Assembly: GCA_029880065.1 (NCBI GenBank)
Contig: JAOUPD010000038.1
Coordinates: 1-9,212, forward strand
Origin: Hadesarchaea archaeon
GTDB taxonomy: Archaea; Hadarchaeota; Hadarchaeia; Hadarchaeales; Hadarchaeaceae
Length of the DNA stretch: 9,212 nt
Direction of reading: 5' to 3'
Made by a program: the position numbers and the translations under genes. Position 1 is the stretch's first letter; every line of letters begins with the position of its first letter. The notes beneath the pieces were generated by a model. The model was not told where the DNA came from. It saw only the letters and a program-made list of their open reading frames with translations, and ran no database searches. This document shows positions 1 to 6,465 of the stretch, in pieces.

Positions 1-1239
1 TGTACCCTTGAGAAGCTCTGAAGCCTGCTCGAAATGTTTGGAAAAGTCGTCTAAGATAACACGTAAATCATCCAGAACCCCACGGAGCTCTTGAAGCACT
101 TTTTCGGTTTCAGCGCGTGATCTGCTCGAATCAAAGGTTTGAGCCAGCGCGTTAAACCTCTCGTAAAGATTTTCGAACTTCGAGGAAAGCAAGGGTATTT
201 TTTCAGGCGAAACATCTTGTTCGCTTTGGGGAGCGATTTCTTTGATGCGGGCGCTAAGATCAGCGATTTCACTCTCTATTCTCGCGTGCTCTCCCGCTGT
301 CGAGTTGAGCATTTCGCCGAACAATTTGAGACGTTCGCGTATTTTTCCCGCCTCCGCAAACATCCCTGTATTCTGTTTTTCCTCGATGAGTTTCTCTATA
401 TGCCCAACTTTTCGATCATAGCTCCCAGCTTCTTCGAGAATTTTTCGGCGCTTACCACGCAGTTCCTGCAGTGCTTCGTCCTTCGCTTTTATTCTGTGCT
501 GCAGCCGCGAAAGTTTTTTCCTGCAAGCGGCACGCCGAACGCTGAGGAGCGCGGCCCGAATACGCCCAAGCTCTTGGCTCAACTCCCTATATCGAATGGC
601 ACCCTCCCGTTCAGATCGGAGTTTTTCCATCTGCACCGAAATCTCGCCGAGGACAGCTTCCATCGAGTTGAGATTGGTCTTGACGCGCTGGAGTTCCGAA
701 AGCGATTTTTGCTTCTTTTCATCGTACTCCGCGACCCCCGCAAGGTCGTCGATGATAGTCCGGCGGTCTAATGGGTCCATTTTTATGAAGTGGTCGATAT
801 CTCCCTGCATGATGAAATTGTAACCCCCTGGGCTGGACATGGTTTTCGAGAGCATGTCCACGATTTCCTGCCGCGAGGCGCGCTTTCGGTTTATCCGATA
901 CACGCATTTGCCGCTGCGGTCCACTTTTCTGGATATCGCCACCGTCGTCGAGTTGATAGGCAGTGCACCGTCTTCATTATTGAAATGGAGTAAAACCTCA
1001 GCAAAAGGGGCTGGGCGTTGGCCGTTGCCCCCGTTAAAGAGGAAATCAGAAAAGCGCTCAGCGCGCATGAGCTTCGCGCTCATCCCCCCCAGCACGAAAC
1101 AGAGCGCATCGACGACGTTGCTCTTGCCCGAACCGTTTGGACCGACGATGGCAGTCAAACCTCTCGAAAGGGGAATGCTCACCTTTGTGTTTCCAAATGA
1201 TTTAAACCCGCGGAGCTCAATCTTGCTTACGTGTGACAC
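1..1239 (-). CDS. smc: SMC chromosome segregation ATPase, N-terminal part (runs off left edge)
   Basis: The reading frame is open for 413 codons and continues past the left edge. The product is the N-terminal half of an SMC ATPase, which dimerises through a central hinge and acts with kleisin partners to organise and segregate chromosomes. The ATPase head starts with VSKIELRGFKSFG, followed by Walker A GPNGSGKSN at residues 33-41 and the SMC-typical stretch VLGGMSAKLMRAERFSD at 49-65. The Q-loop is YNFIMQGDI, with Gln at 145, followed by FIKMDP and the IIDDLAGVAEYDEKK stretch. From about residue 175 the chain is charged and heptad-like, as expected for the first coiled-coil arm. The hinge, second arm and Walker B/signature half lie outside the window. 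The GTG at 1239 is the only start in this frame, because an in-frame TAA lies 21 bases upstream; no good ribosome site precedes it. Rad50 is less likely because the head motifs fit SMC closely. Confidence 0.95.
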   Translation of the reverse strand, partial: MSHVSKIELRGFKSFGNTKVSIPLSRGLTAIVGPNGSGKSNVVDALCFVLGGMSAKLMRAERFSDFLFNGGNGQRPAPFAEVLLHFNNEDGALPINSTTVAISRKVDRSGKCVYRINRKRASRQEIVDMLSKTMSSPGGYNFIMQGDIDHFIKMDPLDRRTIIDDLAGVAEYDEKKQKSLSELQRVKTNLNSMEAVLGEISVQMEKLRSEREGAIRYRELSQELGRIRAALLSVRRAACRKKLSRLQHRIKAKDEALQELRGKRRKILEEAGSYDRKVGHIEKLIEEKQNTGMFAEAGKIRERLKLFGEMLNSTAGEHARIESEIADLSARIKEIAPQSEQDVSPEKIPLLSSKFENLYERFNALAQTFDSSRSRAETEKVLQELRGVLDDLRVILDDFSKHFEQASELLKGT

Positions 1240-1524
1240 ATTTTCTGCCTTGGGAGGTTATTCACCCCCCGTCCTCCGCCAGCCCCAAAAAGTAATTTTA
1301 TTTTCTTTTTTGGGGTTAAAAATTTTTCGTTTTTTGAGTTTTCGGCACTTTCTATGGTGATTTGGTAAGACTAGAGAATTTTGGATTACATTTCGTGAAC
1401 TTTCTAACCTCCAAATTTTAACCCTGAGATATCACTGTAGCACATGCACGGAGGAGTCAACGCAGTCTGTTGGGTGCAGGCCCTAAAAATTTAAAGCAGC
1501 ACGAAGTAATTGTTTTGGGGTTGT
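1240..1524. promoter_or_regulatory. Divergent intergenic region between smc and uppS
   Basis: This stretch of about 285 bases separates two divergent genes. It has a strongly T-rich plus-strand tract at about 1295-1340, which is A-rich on the smc strand and contains several TATA-like candidates such as AAAATAAAATTA. The uppS-proximal half holds a second TATA-like element at 1483-1495. I see no convincing tRNA, box C/D RNA or conserved ORF here. A weak 5-bp pairing (TGCAC with GTGCA) near 1444-1478 is not strong enough to call. Confidence 0.5.
1483..1495 (+). promoter_or_regulatory. TATA-like element for uppS
   Basis: CTAAAAATTTAAA lies about 30 bases before the ATG at 1525. An archaeal start site about 25 bases downstream of the box would leave a leader of only a few bases, with GGGGT at 1517-1521 as a possible weak ribosome site. 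This spacing supports ATG 1525 over the upstream TTG at 1510. Confidence 0.5.
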
Positions 1525-2334
1525 ATGATCATCGAAAAGCTTCCGATAGCGAAATTGCCGGGCGTGGCTAGGCTGCGGGCCATGGCGGCGAAGTACTACG
1601 AGCAGCAGTTGTTGGAGGAGGTAAAGCAGCGGGGAAACATTCCGCGACACATAGCGATAATCTTGGATGGGAACCGCCGTTTCGCGCAGAAAGCAGGGTT
1701 AAACAAGCTGCAGGGGCACGCACTGGGGGCGAAAAAGCTCGAAGAGGTGTTGAAGTGGTGCCAAGAACTCGGCGTTAAACACATCACAGTCTACGCCTTT
1801 TCGACCGAGAACTTCAACCGACAGAGCGAGGAGGTAAAAGCGCTTATGGATTTGTTTGCTAAGAAATTCAAAAAAGTGGCGAATGATGAACGCATTCATA
1901 AGTATAAAATACGCGTTCGCGTGATAGGCGATCTAAGTCGTTTACCCGAGCAGGTGAGGAGAGCAATCGAGGAAGTACAGGAAGTAACTCAGGGCTACGA
2001 TGGCTACACCTTAAACATCGCTGTTGGTTATGGAGGGAGAGCTGAAATCGCCGAGGCGGTTCGAAGGATATGCGAACGCATCGAACGAGGCGAGCTCAAA
2101 CCCAGCGATGTCGACGAAAGCATCATAAATAGCCACCTCTACACTGCCGGCATACCCGACCCGGATTTGGTCATCCGCACCAGCGGGGAGGAGCGGCTGA
2201 GCGGTTTCCTGCTCTGGCAGTCGGCCTACAGCGAGCTCTACTTCTGCGAGGCGAACTGGCCTGAGTTCAACAAGATCGAGTTCCTGCGCGCTATCCGCAA
2301 TTACCAAGGGCGAGAGCGAAGGTTAGGAAAATGA
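1525..2334 (+). CDS. uppS: Cis-prenyltransferase (polyprenyl/undecaprenyl diphosphate synthase family)
   Basis: This enzyme adds isopentenyl diphosphate units in cis to an allylic primer, giving the long polyprenyl diphosphate used as a glycan carrier lipid in the membrane. The 269-residue product has the family motifs in order: ILDGNRRFA at 46-54 with catalytic Asp48, GHALGAKKLEE at 64-74, YAFSTENFNR at 90-99, VGYGGRAEI at 167-175 and DLVIRTSGEERLSGFLLWQS at 214-233, then YSELYF and a C-terminal RRLG. DGNRR rather than DGNGRW is typical of archaeal and eukaryotic members. In archaea the product is likely a longer dolichol-like precursor made from geranylgeranyl diphosphate; chain length cannot be read from the sequence. 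A TTG at 1510 would add five residues, but ATG 1525 fits the TATA spacing better. The stop overlaps the next start (ATGA), so the two genes are probably co-transcribed and translationally coupled. Confidence 0.95.
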   Translation: MIIEKLPIAKLPGVARLRAMAAKYYEQQLLEEVKQRGNIPRHIAIILDGNRRFAQKAGLNKLQGHALGAKKLEEVLKWCQELGVKHITVYAFSTENFNRQSEEVKALMDLFAKKFKKVANDERIHKYKIRVRVIGDLSRLPEQVRRAIEEVQEVTQGYDGYTLNIAVGYGGRAEIAEAVRRICERIERGELKPSDVDESIINSHLYTAGIPDPDLVIRTSGEERLSGFLLWQSAYSELYFCEANWPEFNKIEFLRAIRNYQGRERRLGK

Positions 2335-3128
2335 AGGCTGAGATCGCGATAATTGGCGGAACCGGCGTTTATTCAATAGGCACCCTCGAGAAGGAGAGCA
2401 CCACCTTCGTGAACACCCCATACGGCAACTCGCCTGAAATCGTTATCGGCACATTAGGCGGGCGCCGAGTTGCGTTTTTGCCCCGCCACGGCAAGCGACA
2501 CACCGCGTCACCTCACCTCGTCAACTATCGCGCGAACCTTTGGGCACTCTACGAGCTGGGCGTGAAGCGGGCATTCGCGACTACCGCCTGTGGCTCACTC
2601 AACCCCAAGATGCGCCCCGGGGAGCTGGTGTTGCTCTATCAGTTTATCGATTTCACGAAGCGGCGCGCCCAGACTTTTTACGAAGGAGGTGAAAAAGGCG
2701 TCGCTCACATCGATGTCACGGAACCCTACTGCTCCGAGCTACGAGATGTGCTACTTAAAACAGCTAGGGGCCTTAAACTCAATCTCCATCCCCGTGCGAC
2801 CTATGGGTGTACTGAGGGTCCACGCTTCGAGACGGCGGCAGAAATCAAAGCTTTGCGCCGCTTGGGCTGCGATCTCGTGGGAATGACGAACGTGCCCGAG
2901 TGCGTGCTGGCTCGAGAACTCGAAATCTGTTACGCGGCAGTCGGGGTCGTGACGAACTTCGCGGCAGGAATTTCAAAAACAAAGCTCACCCACGCAGAAG
3001 TTGCCGAGCTAATGAAGGAAAACATAGGTCGAGTTCAAAAACTGATGTTCAAAGCAATCCCCCAAATACCAAAAAAACGCTCGTGCGCATGTGGTCATGC
3101 ACTTGATGGGGCAGTGGTAAGAGTCTAA
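2331..3128 (+). CDS. S-methyl-5'-thioadenosine/thioinosine phosphorylase (MTAP/PNP family)
   Basis: This family cleaves purine nucleosides, especially 5'-methylthio forms left by polyamine and methionine metabolism, with phosphate to give the base and (methylthio)ribose-1-phosphate. The 265-residue protein has the usual family length. It shows IIGGTGVYSIG at 7-17 (phosphate loop), FLPRHGKRHTASPHLVNYRAN at 49-69, TTACGSLNP at 84-92, EGPRFETAAEI at 162-172 and MTNVPECVLARE at 185-196. The purine-specificity segment reads VVTNFAAGIS at 206-215 with Asn209, where adenine-specific MTAPs usually have Asp; this suggests 6-oxopurine substrates such as methylthioinosine. The C-terminus has CAC at 252-254, resembling the CXC motif of heat-stable archaeal homologues. 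The ATG overlaps the uppS stop codon. Its stop overlaps that of the convergent zinc-ribbon gene by four bases. The family call is firm; the exact substrate is inferred. Confidence 0.92.
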   Translation: MKAEIAIIGGTGVYSIGTLEKESTTFVNTPYGNSPEIVIGTLGGRRVAFLPRHGKRHTASPHLVNYRANLWALYELGVKRAFATTACGSLNPKMRPGELVLLYQFIDFTKRRAQTFYEGGEKGVAHIDVTEPYCSELRDVLLKTARGLKLNLHPRATYGCTEGPRFETAAEIKALRRLGCDLVGMTNVPECVLARELEICYAAVGVVTNFAAGISKTKLTHAEVAELMKENIGRVQKLMFKAIPQIPKKRSCACGHALDGAVVRV

Positions 3129-3379
3129 CTCTCTCCCTCGTAAAATTCCTCGTCGTACTCTGGGGGCTCGATCTCGTACTCCCGTTCGGCTGGCTTTTTC
3201 TTTTTCTTCTTCTCGATGATGACGGGGACCTCTTTCGGTTCTTTCCCCTTCTCGCTGATTTTGTAAGCTGCACGCTGTTTTATCTTGCTTTTATGGCCGC
3301 AACGAGGGCATACCAGCCGTCTTGAACGCCCGATTTTCGTGGGGAAGAGCATACTGCCACACTTGGGGCAAAATTCCAT
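3125..3379 (-). CDS. Single zinc-ribbon TFS/RPB9-like protein with acidic tail
   Basis: The 84-residue protein begins MEFCPKCGSM and has CPRCGHK at 24-30, so Cys4, Cys7, Cys24 and Cys27 form one treble-clef ribbon. This closely resembles the N-terminal ribbon of archaeal transcript-cleavage factor TFS and RNA polymerase subunit RPB9. The linker ending EVPVIIE followed by six lysines also looks like a TFS linker. The second, catalytic C-terminal ribbon of TFS (with its acidic Asp-Glu tip and four more cysteines) is missing; an acidic Tyr/Pro/Glu tail of about 22 residues takes its place. The convergent MTAP-family gene begins immediately after the stop, and no ribbon appears in other frames there, so a simple frameshift is unlikely. 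ATG 3379 is chosen because GGTGAT lies four bases before it; GTG or TTG starts upstream would add up to five residues. A role at RNA polymerase is inferred. Confidence 0.75.
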   Translation of the reverse strand: MEFCPKCGSMLFPTKIGRSRRLVCPRCGHKSKIKQRAAYKISEKGKEPKEVPVIIEKKKKKKPAEREYEIEPPEYDEEFYEGES

Positions 3380-3418
3380 GATAATCACCAACAAGGTTGA
3401 ATTTTTAGGGGTAAAACT

Positions 3419-3429
3419 GCTTTATAAAC
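3419..3429 (-). promoter_or_regulatory. TATA box for the zinc-ribbon gene
   Basis: Read on the minus strand this is GTTTATAAAGC-like, a strong archaeal TATA box about 40 bases before ATG 3379. It would allow a leader of roughly 15-20 bases that includes the GGTGAT ribosome site. The gene can therefore be transcribed independently of the MTH1187-family gene upstream. Confidence 0.55.
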
Positions 3430-3455
3430 CTATCGCTCCAGCTCGGGACCGCAGG

Positions 3456-3476
3456 GGGCAAGGAACAAATTTGCCC
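3456..3476 (-). terminator. Possible 3' hairpin after the MTH1187-family gene
   Basis: GGGCAA and TTGCCC form a perfect 6-bp stem around a 9-base loop, directly abutting the TGA at 3479-3477. No clear U-run follows on the minus strand, so this could be a 3'-end stabilising or weak termination hairpin rather than a standard terminator. Confidence 0.3.
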
Positions 3477-3785
3477 TCACTTGACCTTGGCTGCCACCCG
3501 CTCGATGCGCTCCTCCATCGTCCGAAGCTCATCCAAGCGCTCGTCTATGCGGAGTGTCGTGACCACGCGCTTGGCACCAGCATCGATGACGGCTCGGTGC
3601 GCCGCTTTAGCGACTTCCAGTACTGTCTCCAAATCCGCCTCAAAGACAGTGCTCGTCGGGCAGAGTCGGTACTTCACTCCAGCCCGCTTGACCTCGCGTA
3701 GGGCGGTCGCGATGTAATCACTCAAACTCGTGCTCGAAGTCCCGATCGGCACCACCGAGAGCTCGGCCACCACAAATCGTTTCAC
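3477..3785 (-). CDS. MTH1187 family (DUF77) thiamine-binding-type protein
   Basis: The product is a small 102-residue ferredoxin-like-fold protein of the MTH1187/YkoF-related family. Diagnostic segments are VVPIGTSSTSLSDYIATALR at 11-30, YRLCPTSTVFEADLETVLEV near 39-58 and GAKRVVTTLRIDERLD at about 69-84. Family members are small oligomeric cytosolic proteins reported or proposed to bind thiamine or related pyrimidine compounds; no enzymatic residues can be assigned here. The start is GTG 3785, preceded by GGTGAGG at a good distance for a ribosome site. It is transcribed divergently from the TrkA-N/DHH gene across a short AT-rich spacer, and its stop is followed by a hairpin. Nothing nearby suggests thiamine biosynthesis, so the ligand is known only by family. 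Confidence 0.88.
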   Translation of the reverse strand: MKRFVVAELSVVPIGTSSTSLSDYIATALREVKRAGVKYRLCPTSTVFEADLETVLEVAKAAHRAVIDAGAKRVVTTLRIDERLDELRTMEERIERVAAKVK

Positions 3786-3799
3786 TACCTCACCAATTA

Positions 3800-3812
3800 G
3801 TCATTAATATGT
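3800..3812. promoter_or_regulatory. Shared AT-rich promoter core between divergent genes
   Basis: GTCATTAATATGT is the only AT-rich TATA-like core in the short gap between the MTH1187-family gene (minus) and the TrkA-N/DHH gene (plus). ATTAATAT is nearly self-complementary and could serve either direction. If used on the plus strand, transcription would begin near 3830, favouring a start downstream of the first GTG at 3811. Confidence 0.35.
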
Positions 3813-3825
3813 GAACCCAATAAGT

Positions 3826-5286
3826 ATGCGCGGTGAACGAGTGTACCTTGTACTAGGCTGCGGTGATGTCGGATTTTCGGTGGCGAGCAGGCTCAAGAGG
3901 CGCGGAGCGGAACTAGTAGTGGTTGATAAGGACGCCAAAAAAATCGAATTGTTCAAGAAAATGGGCTACAGCGCTTTAGTGGGCGACTTTTGCCTGCCCG
4001 ATGTGCTCAAAGATGCCGGAATCTCGCGGGCGGAGGTCGTACTTCTCATGGTTCCCGATTTCCGCCTCACCGAGCGGGCGCTGGGGGCAATCAACCGCTT
4101 GAAGACAGAGCTGAAGATAGACCCCGTAGTGGTCGCTCGAGTTCTGGACGAGTCTGAGACGGCGGAAGTCAAGCACTTGGGCGCCAGCGATGCTCTACCC
4201 TCATCCCAAATTCTCGCGAACTTCACCCTCAGTAGGTTTGAGGAGTTGAAAGGGATGGTGAAAGAAAAGCGCCTACGCGCGCTGCTCGGGGAACTCGGGG
4301 GAAGGATAGCGATCGTGCTCCAGACAAACCCCGATCCAGATGGAATCGCGAGCGGTGTGGCGCTGAAGCGTTACGCGAAAGCGTTTGGGATAGATGCCGA
4401 CATCATTTACGATGGAAGCATAGGCCACCAGCAAAACCGCGCCCTAGTTAATTTGCTCGATTTGGATTTACTTCACGCCGAGGATGTCAAGTTCGACAAC
4501 TATACTGCGTTTGCGCTCGTCGACGTGGCAACCCACGCTAACTGCGCCCTCCCCAAAGATATCTTGCCCACGATTGTGATCGACCACCATCCCGTACCCT
4601 CGAGCGAGGTGCGGGCGAGGTATCAAGACATCACGGTCGTCGGATCCACATCGACGCTCTTGACGAATTACCTCAGGTACGCTGCGGTGGCGATTGACGG
4701 AGCAACTGCAGCTGCGCTTGTGATCGGGACCCTAACCGACACCATGAACTTCACCCGTGGAACCACACCCACCGATTTCGAAGCATTCGAACACCTCATG
4801 AAGCTGGCGGACGTTGAGCTGCTCGGGAAGCTCCAGTCCCCGGCGGTTCCGCCCGATGCCCTTGATGTGCTCGCGCGCGCCATCAAGGGGAGCAAACTCA
4901 ATGGGGGCTATCTAATAACGAACGTCGGCGAAGTTGATGATCGGGACACCCTCCCCCAAGCCTCGGACTTCCTGCTCAAACGCGAGGGAGTGCAGACGGT
5001 GTTGGTCTACGGGATATGGAACAACTTGGTTTGCGTTTCGGCTCGAACGAACGATATAGCGATACATCTCGGGCAGGCACTCAGACAGGCCTTCAGCGAA
5101 ATCGGCTCGGCGGGGGGACACGCGCGCATGGCCGGAGCGATGATCCCCCTTAAGGCCATCAAGGCAAAAAGCAAGCGAGTTCTTAAGCGCGCGATAGATC
5201 GACAGGTGGGGCGAAAGTTCTTAGAGGTAGTTGGAGTCACCAAGCCGAGCAAGCGGGGAAGGGCTAGGCCGAGGAGCAAGCGGTAA
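3826..5286 (+). CDS. TrkA-N + DHH/DHHA1 phosphoesterase
   Basis: This soluble protein joins a Rossmann nucleotide-sensing domain to a DHH-family Mn-dependent phosphoesterase. Using residue 1 at the upstream GTG 3811, the TrkA-N domain has VLGCGDVG at 14-21 and VVVDKD at 36-41. The DHH core has QTNPDPDGIASG at 171-182, Asp238 in VDVATH, IDHH at 257-260 and TDTMNF at 309-314. The DHHA1 part has GSAGGHARMAGA at 432-443, and the tail is very basic. Such enzymes hydrolyse short oligonucleotides, pAp or cyclic di-AMP; fusion to TrkA-N is common in archaea and suggests ligand control, but the substrate is not readable here. The histidine often opening motif I is Gln171. The start is uncertain: GTG 3811, ATG 3826 (used here) or GTG 3841, which has GGTGA at 3832-3836 and begins directly at the Rossmann strand. 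taw2 follows after about 30 bases. Confidence 0.9.
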   Translation: MRGERVYLVLGCGDVGFSVASRLKRRGAELVVVDKDAKKIELFKKMGYSALVGDFCLPDVLKDAGISRAEVVLLMVPDFRLTERALGAINRLKTELKIDPVVVARVLDESETAEVKHLGASDALPSSQILANFTLSRFEELKGMVKEKRLRALLGELGGRIAIVLQTNPDPDGIASGVALKRYAKAFGIDADIIYDGSIGHQQNRALVNLLDLDLLHAEDVKFDNYTAFALVDVATHANCALPKDILPTIVIDHHPVPSSEVRARYQDITVVGSTSTLLTNYLRYAAVAIDGATAAALVIGTLTDTMNFTRGTTPTDFEAFEHLMKLADVELLGKLQSPAVPPDALDVLARAIKGSKLNGGYLITNVGEVDDRDTLPQASDFLLKREGVQTVLVYGIWNNLVCVSARTNDIAIHLGQALRQAFSEIGSAGGHARMAGAMIPLKAIKAKSKRVLKRAIDRQVGRKFLEVVGVTKPSKRGRARPRSKR

Positions 5287-5316
5287 TTTTTGTTTGATTG
5301 AGTGAGGGACGCTCGT

Positions 5317-6162
5317 ATGCGATATTTGCGGGAGGCTCTTCGCAGTGTGCTCACTCCCAAAGAAATTGAGCTCCTCCCCGCCGGCTTCAATCGCGTCGGC
5401 CACATCGCGATTATCTACCTGCCCCCGCAGCTCCTGCCCAAACAAGGCGAAGTTACGCGGGCGTTGCTTGGGCTTAAAGGGGTGCGAACTGTCGCGCTCC
5501 GGGAAGGCGCGATTTCAGGGCGATACCGCAGGCCGAAGCTGAAGGTAATCGCTGGCGACCCATCAACGGAGACTGTGCACCGTGAGAATGGCTGCTTGTT
5601 CAAACTCGATGTTGCTCAAGTGATGTTTTCATTAGGCAACGTTTACGAACGTGCACGCTTTCCAAAGCTCGTCCAGCCGGGAGAGGTCGTCGTCGATTTG
5701 TTTGCAGGGGTTGGGCAATTCGGCATCCCCATCGCGAAACACGCGAGGCCGAGCCAGATTTACGCGGTCGAACTGAATCCCGTCGCCTATGGTTACCTGC
5801 GCGAGAACATCAGGCTGAACCGAGTCGGGCATATCGTGAAACCGTTGCTGGGCGATTGCTCGGCAGTCACTCCTCGGGGTGTCGCGGATCGTGTGGTGAT
5901 GGGCATCCTGCACGTGACCCATCGCTATCTCCCGCTGGCGCTCGAAGTGCTCAAACCCAGCGGAGGTGTCATCCACTATCACGAGAGTGTGCCTTCAGAA
6001 CTGCGGTTCGAGCGGCCGGTCAAACGCGTGTTCGACGCGGCGGCTGGGCGCGAGGTTGAGATTTTGGGCAAGCGCGTCGTCAAGCGTTATGCGCCCGGCG
6101 TCGACCATGTTGTCATCGATGCAAGGGTCGGGAAGGCGAGCAGTAAAAATATTCAGTCTTAA
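5317..6162 (+). CDS. taw2: tRNA(Phe) 4-demethylwyosine aminocarboxypropyltransferase Taw2 (Trm5/Tyw2 family)
   Basis: Taw2 transfers the 3-amino-3-carboxypropyl group of S-adenosylmethionine to 4-demethylwyosine at tRNA(Phe) position 37, a step in wyosine-type base synthesis. The 281-residue product matches the usual archaeal length. After a short N-terminal domain comes FKLDVAQVMFSLGNVYERAR at 95-114, then the SAM-binding motif VDLFAGVGQFGIPIA at 126-140 and the ribose-binding VELNP at 151-155. The catalytic region reads DRVVMGILHVTHRYLPLALE at 191-210, followed by GGVIHYHESV. MG followed by a His-Leu pattern, rather than the Asn-Leu-Pro of Trm5 methyltransferases, favours Taw2. ATG 5317 is chosen because GTGAGG at 5302-5307 provides a ribosome site; a GTG at 5302 would add five residues. 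The gene probably shares a transcript with the DHH gene, although a T-rich run at 5287-5294 between them could terminate some transcripts. Confidence 0.85.
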   Translation: MRYLREALRSVLTPKEIELLPAGFNRVGHIAIIYLPPQLLPKQGEVTRALLGLKGVRTVALREGAISGRYRRPKLKVIAGDPSTETVHRENGCLFKLDVAQVMFSLGNVYERARFPKLVQPGEVVVDLFAGVGQFGIPIAKHARPSQIYAVELNPVAYGYLRENIRLNRVGHIVKPLLGDCSAVTPRGVADRVVMGILHVTHRYLPLALEVLKPSGGVIHYHESVPSELRFERPVKRVFDAAAGREVEILGKRVVKRYAPGVDHVVIDARVGKASSKNIQS

Positions 6163-6170
6163 AATTCTGG

Positions 6171-6186
6171 TGTCCTATTTGAAACA
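6171..6186. repeat. Degenerate copy 1 of 16-bp inverted repeat
   Basis: TGTCCTATTTGAAACA shares its first 11 bases exactly with copy 2, 36 bases downstream, but its right arm is AAACA instead of GGACA. It lies between the convergent stops of taw2 and the Cas2-like gene. Confidence 0.6.
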
Positions 6187-6206
6187 GTTTGCGTTTTGGA
6201 GTGGAT

Positions 6207-6222
6207 TGTCCTATTTGGGACA
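6207..6222. repeat. Copy 2 of 16-bp inverted repeat, overlapping the Cas2-like stop codon
   Basis: TGTCCTATTTGGGACA has perfect 5-bp arms, TGTCC and GGACA, around TATTTG. On the minus strand it encodes the last residues Cys-Pro-Lys and the TAG stop of the Cas2-like gene, so coding sequence and repeat are superimposed. Confidence 0.75.
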
Positions 6223-6456
6223 CAGTAAAAGATGTTTAACCTCCCCCGATGTTAGAAGAATCCGATCCGACTCGATAAACGCCAGTACCTTGCCATTAGC
6301 CGCGAGCACGCGCTCTGCCGCCGCTCGCAGTGCGGCCAAATCTCGAAACCTCCACACCAAATGTTGCACCAACTGCGCATTACGCTTCAGATAGCGATTC
6401 ATCTTCCGCCTTGCGGTGCTTCGACCATTTAAGTCGTAAATGAGCAGGTACGCCAT
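6211..6456 (-). CDS. Small Cas2-like protein (81 residues)
   Basis: The protein begins MAYLLIYDLNGRSTARRKMN, which has the shape of a Cas2-type ferredoxin fold: a first hydrophobic strand ending in Tyr7-Asp8, then a basic helix with an Arg/Lys cluster. QLVQHLVWRF at 28-37 is placed like the Cas2 VQYSVF strand. A second helix (about 39-54) and the strand KVLAFIES follow. The length suits Cas2-type proteins. No Cas1, other Cas protein or CRISPR array is in the window, so this would be a stand-alone relative; the resemblance is judged by eye and a different ferredoxin-like family is possible. ATG 6456 is chosen because GGTGAT lies three bases before it, although the frame is open to 6537. The gene lies 25 bases after the unknown 107-residue gene. 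A perfect palindrome occupies that gap and a second repeat contains this gene's stop codon. Confidence 0.55.
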   Translation of the reverse strand: MAYLLIYDLNGRSTARRKMNRYLKRNAQLVQHLVWRFRDLAALRAAAERVLAANGKVLAFIESDRILLTSGEVKHLLLCPK

Positions 6457-6465
6457 GCCATCACC

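Noticed and set aside
139..771. Long plus-strand ORF (210 codons) opposite smc
   Set aside because: It is antisense to a clear SMC coding frame with intact ATPase motifs, and its translation resembles no protein family.
839..1360. Plus-strand ORF of 173 codons over the smc start and promoter region
   Set aside because: It overlaps the Walker A region antisense and ends in the T-rich intergenic tract with a Phe/Leu-rich artefactual tail.
1350..1440. Possible box C/D guide RNA (GTGATTT near 1354, CTGA near 1423)
   Set aside because: The C-box match is imperfect, and no convincing internal D'/C' pair or paired terminal stem is present.
3285..3701. Plus-strand ORF of 138 codons
   Set aside because: It is antisense to both the zinc-ribbon gene and the MTH1187-family gene, each of which has family motifs.
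5632..5982. Minus-strand ORF of 116 codons inside taw2
   Set aside because: It is antisense to the SAM-binding and catalytic motifs of taw2 and has no recognisable features of its own.
6171..6222. CRISPR-like array: two related repeats with a 36-base period
   Set aside because: There are only two adjacent copies, the repeat is 16 bases and palindromic with a 20-base gap, and a third copy is 244 bases away. This fits operator or element ends better than an array.
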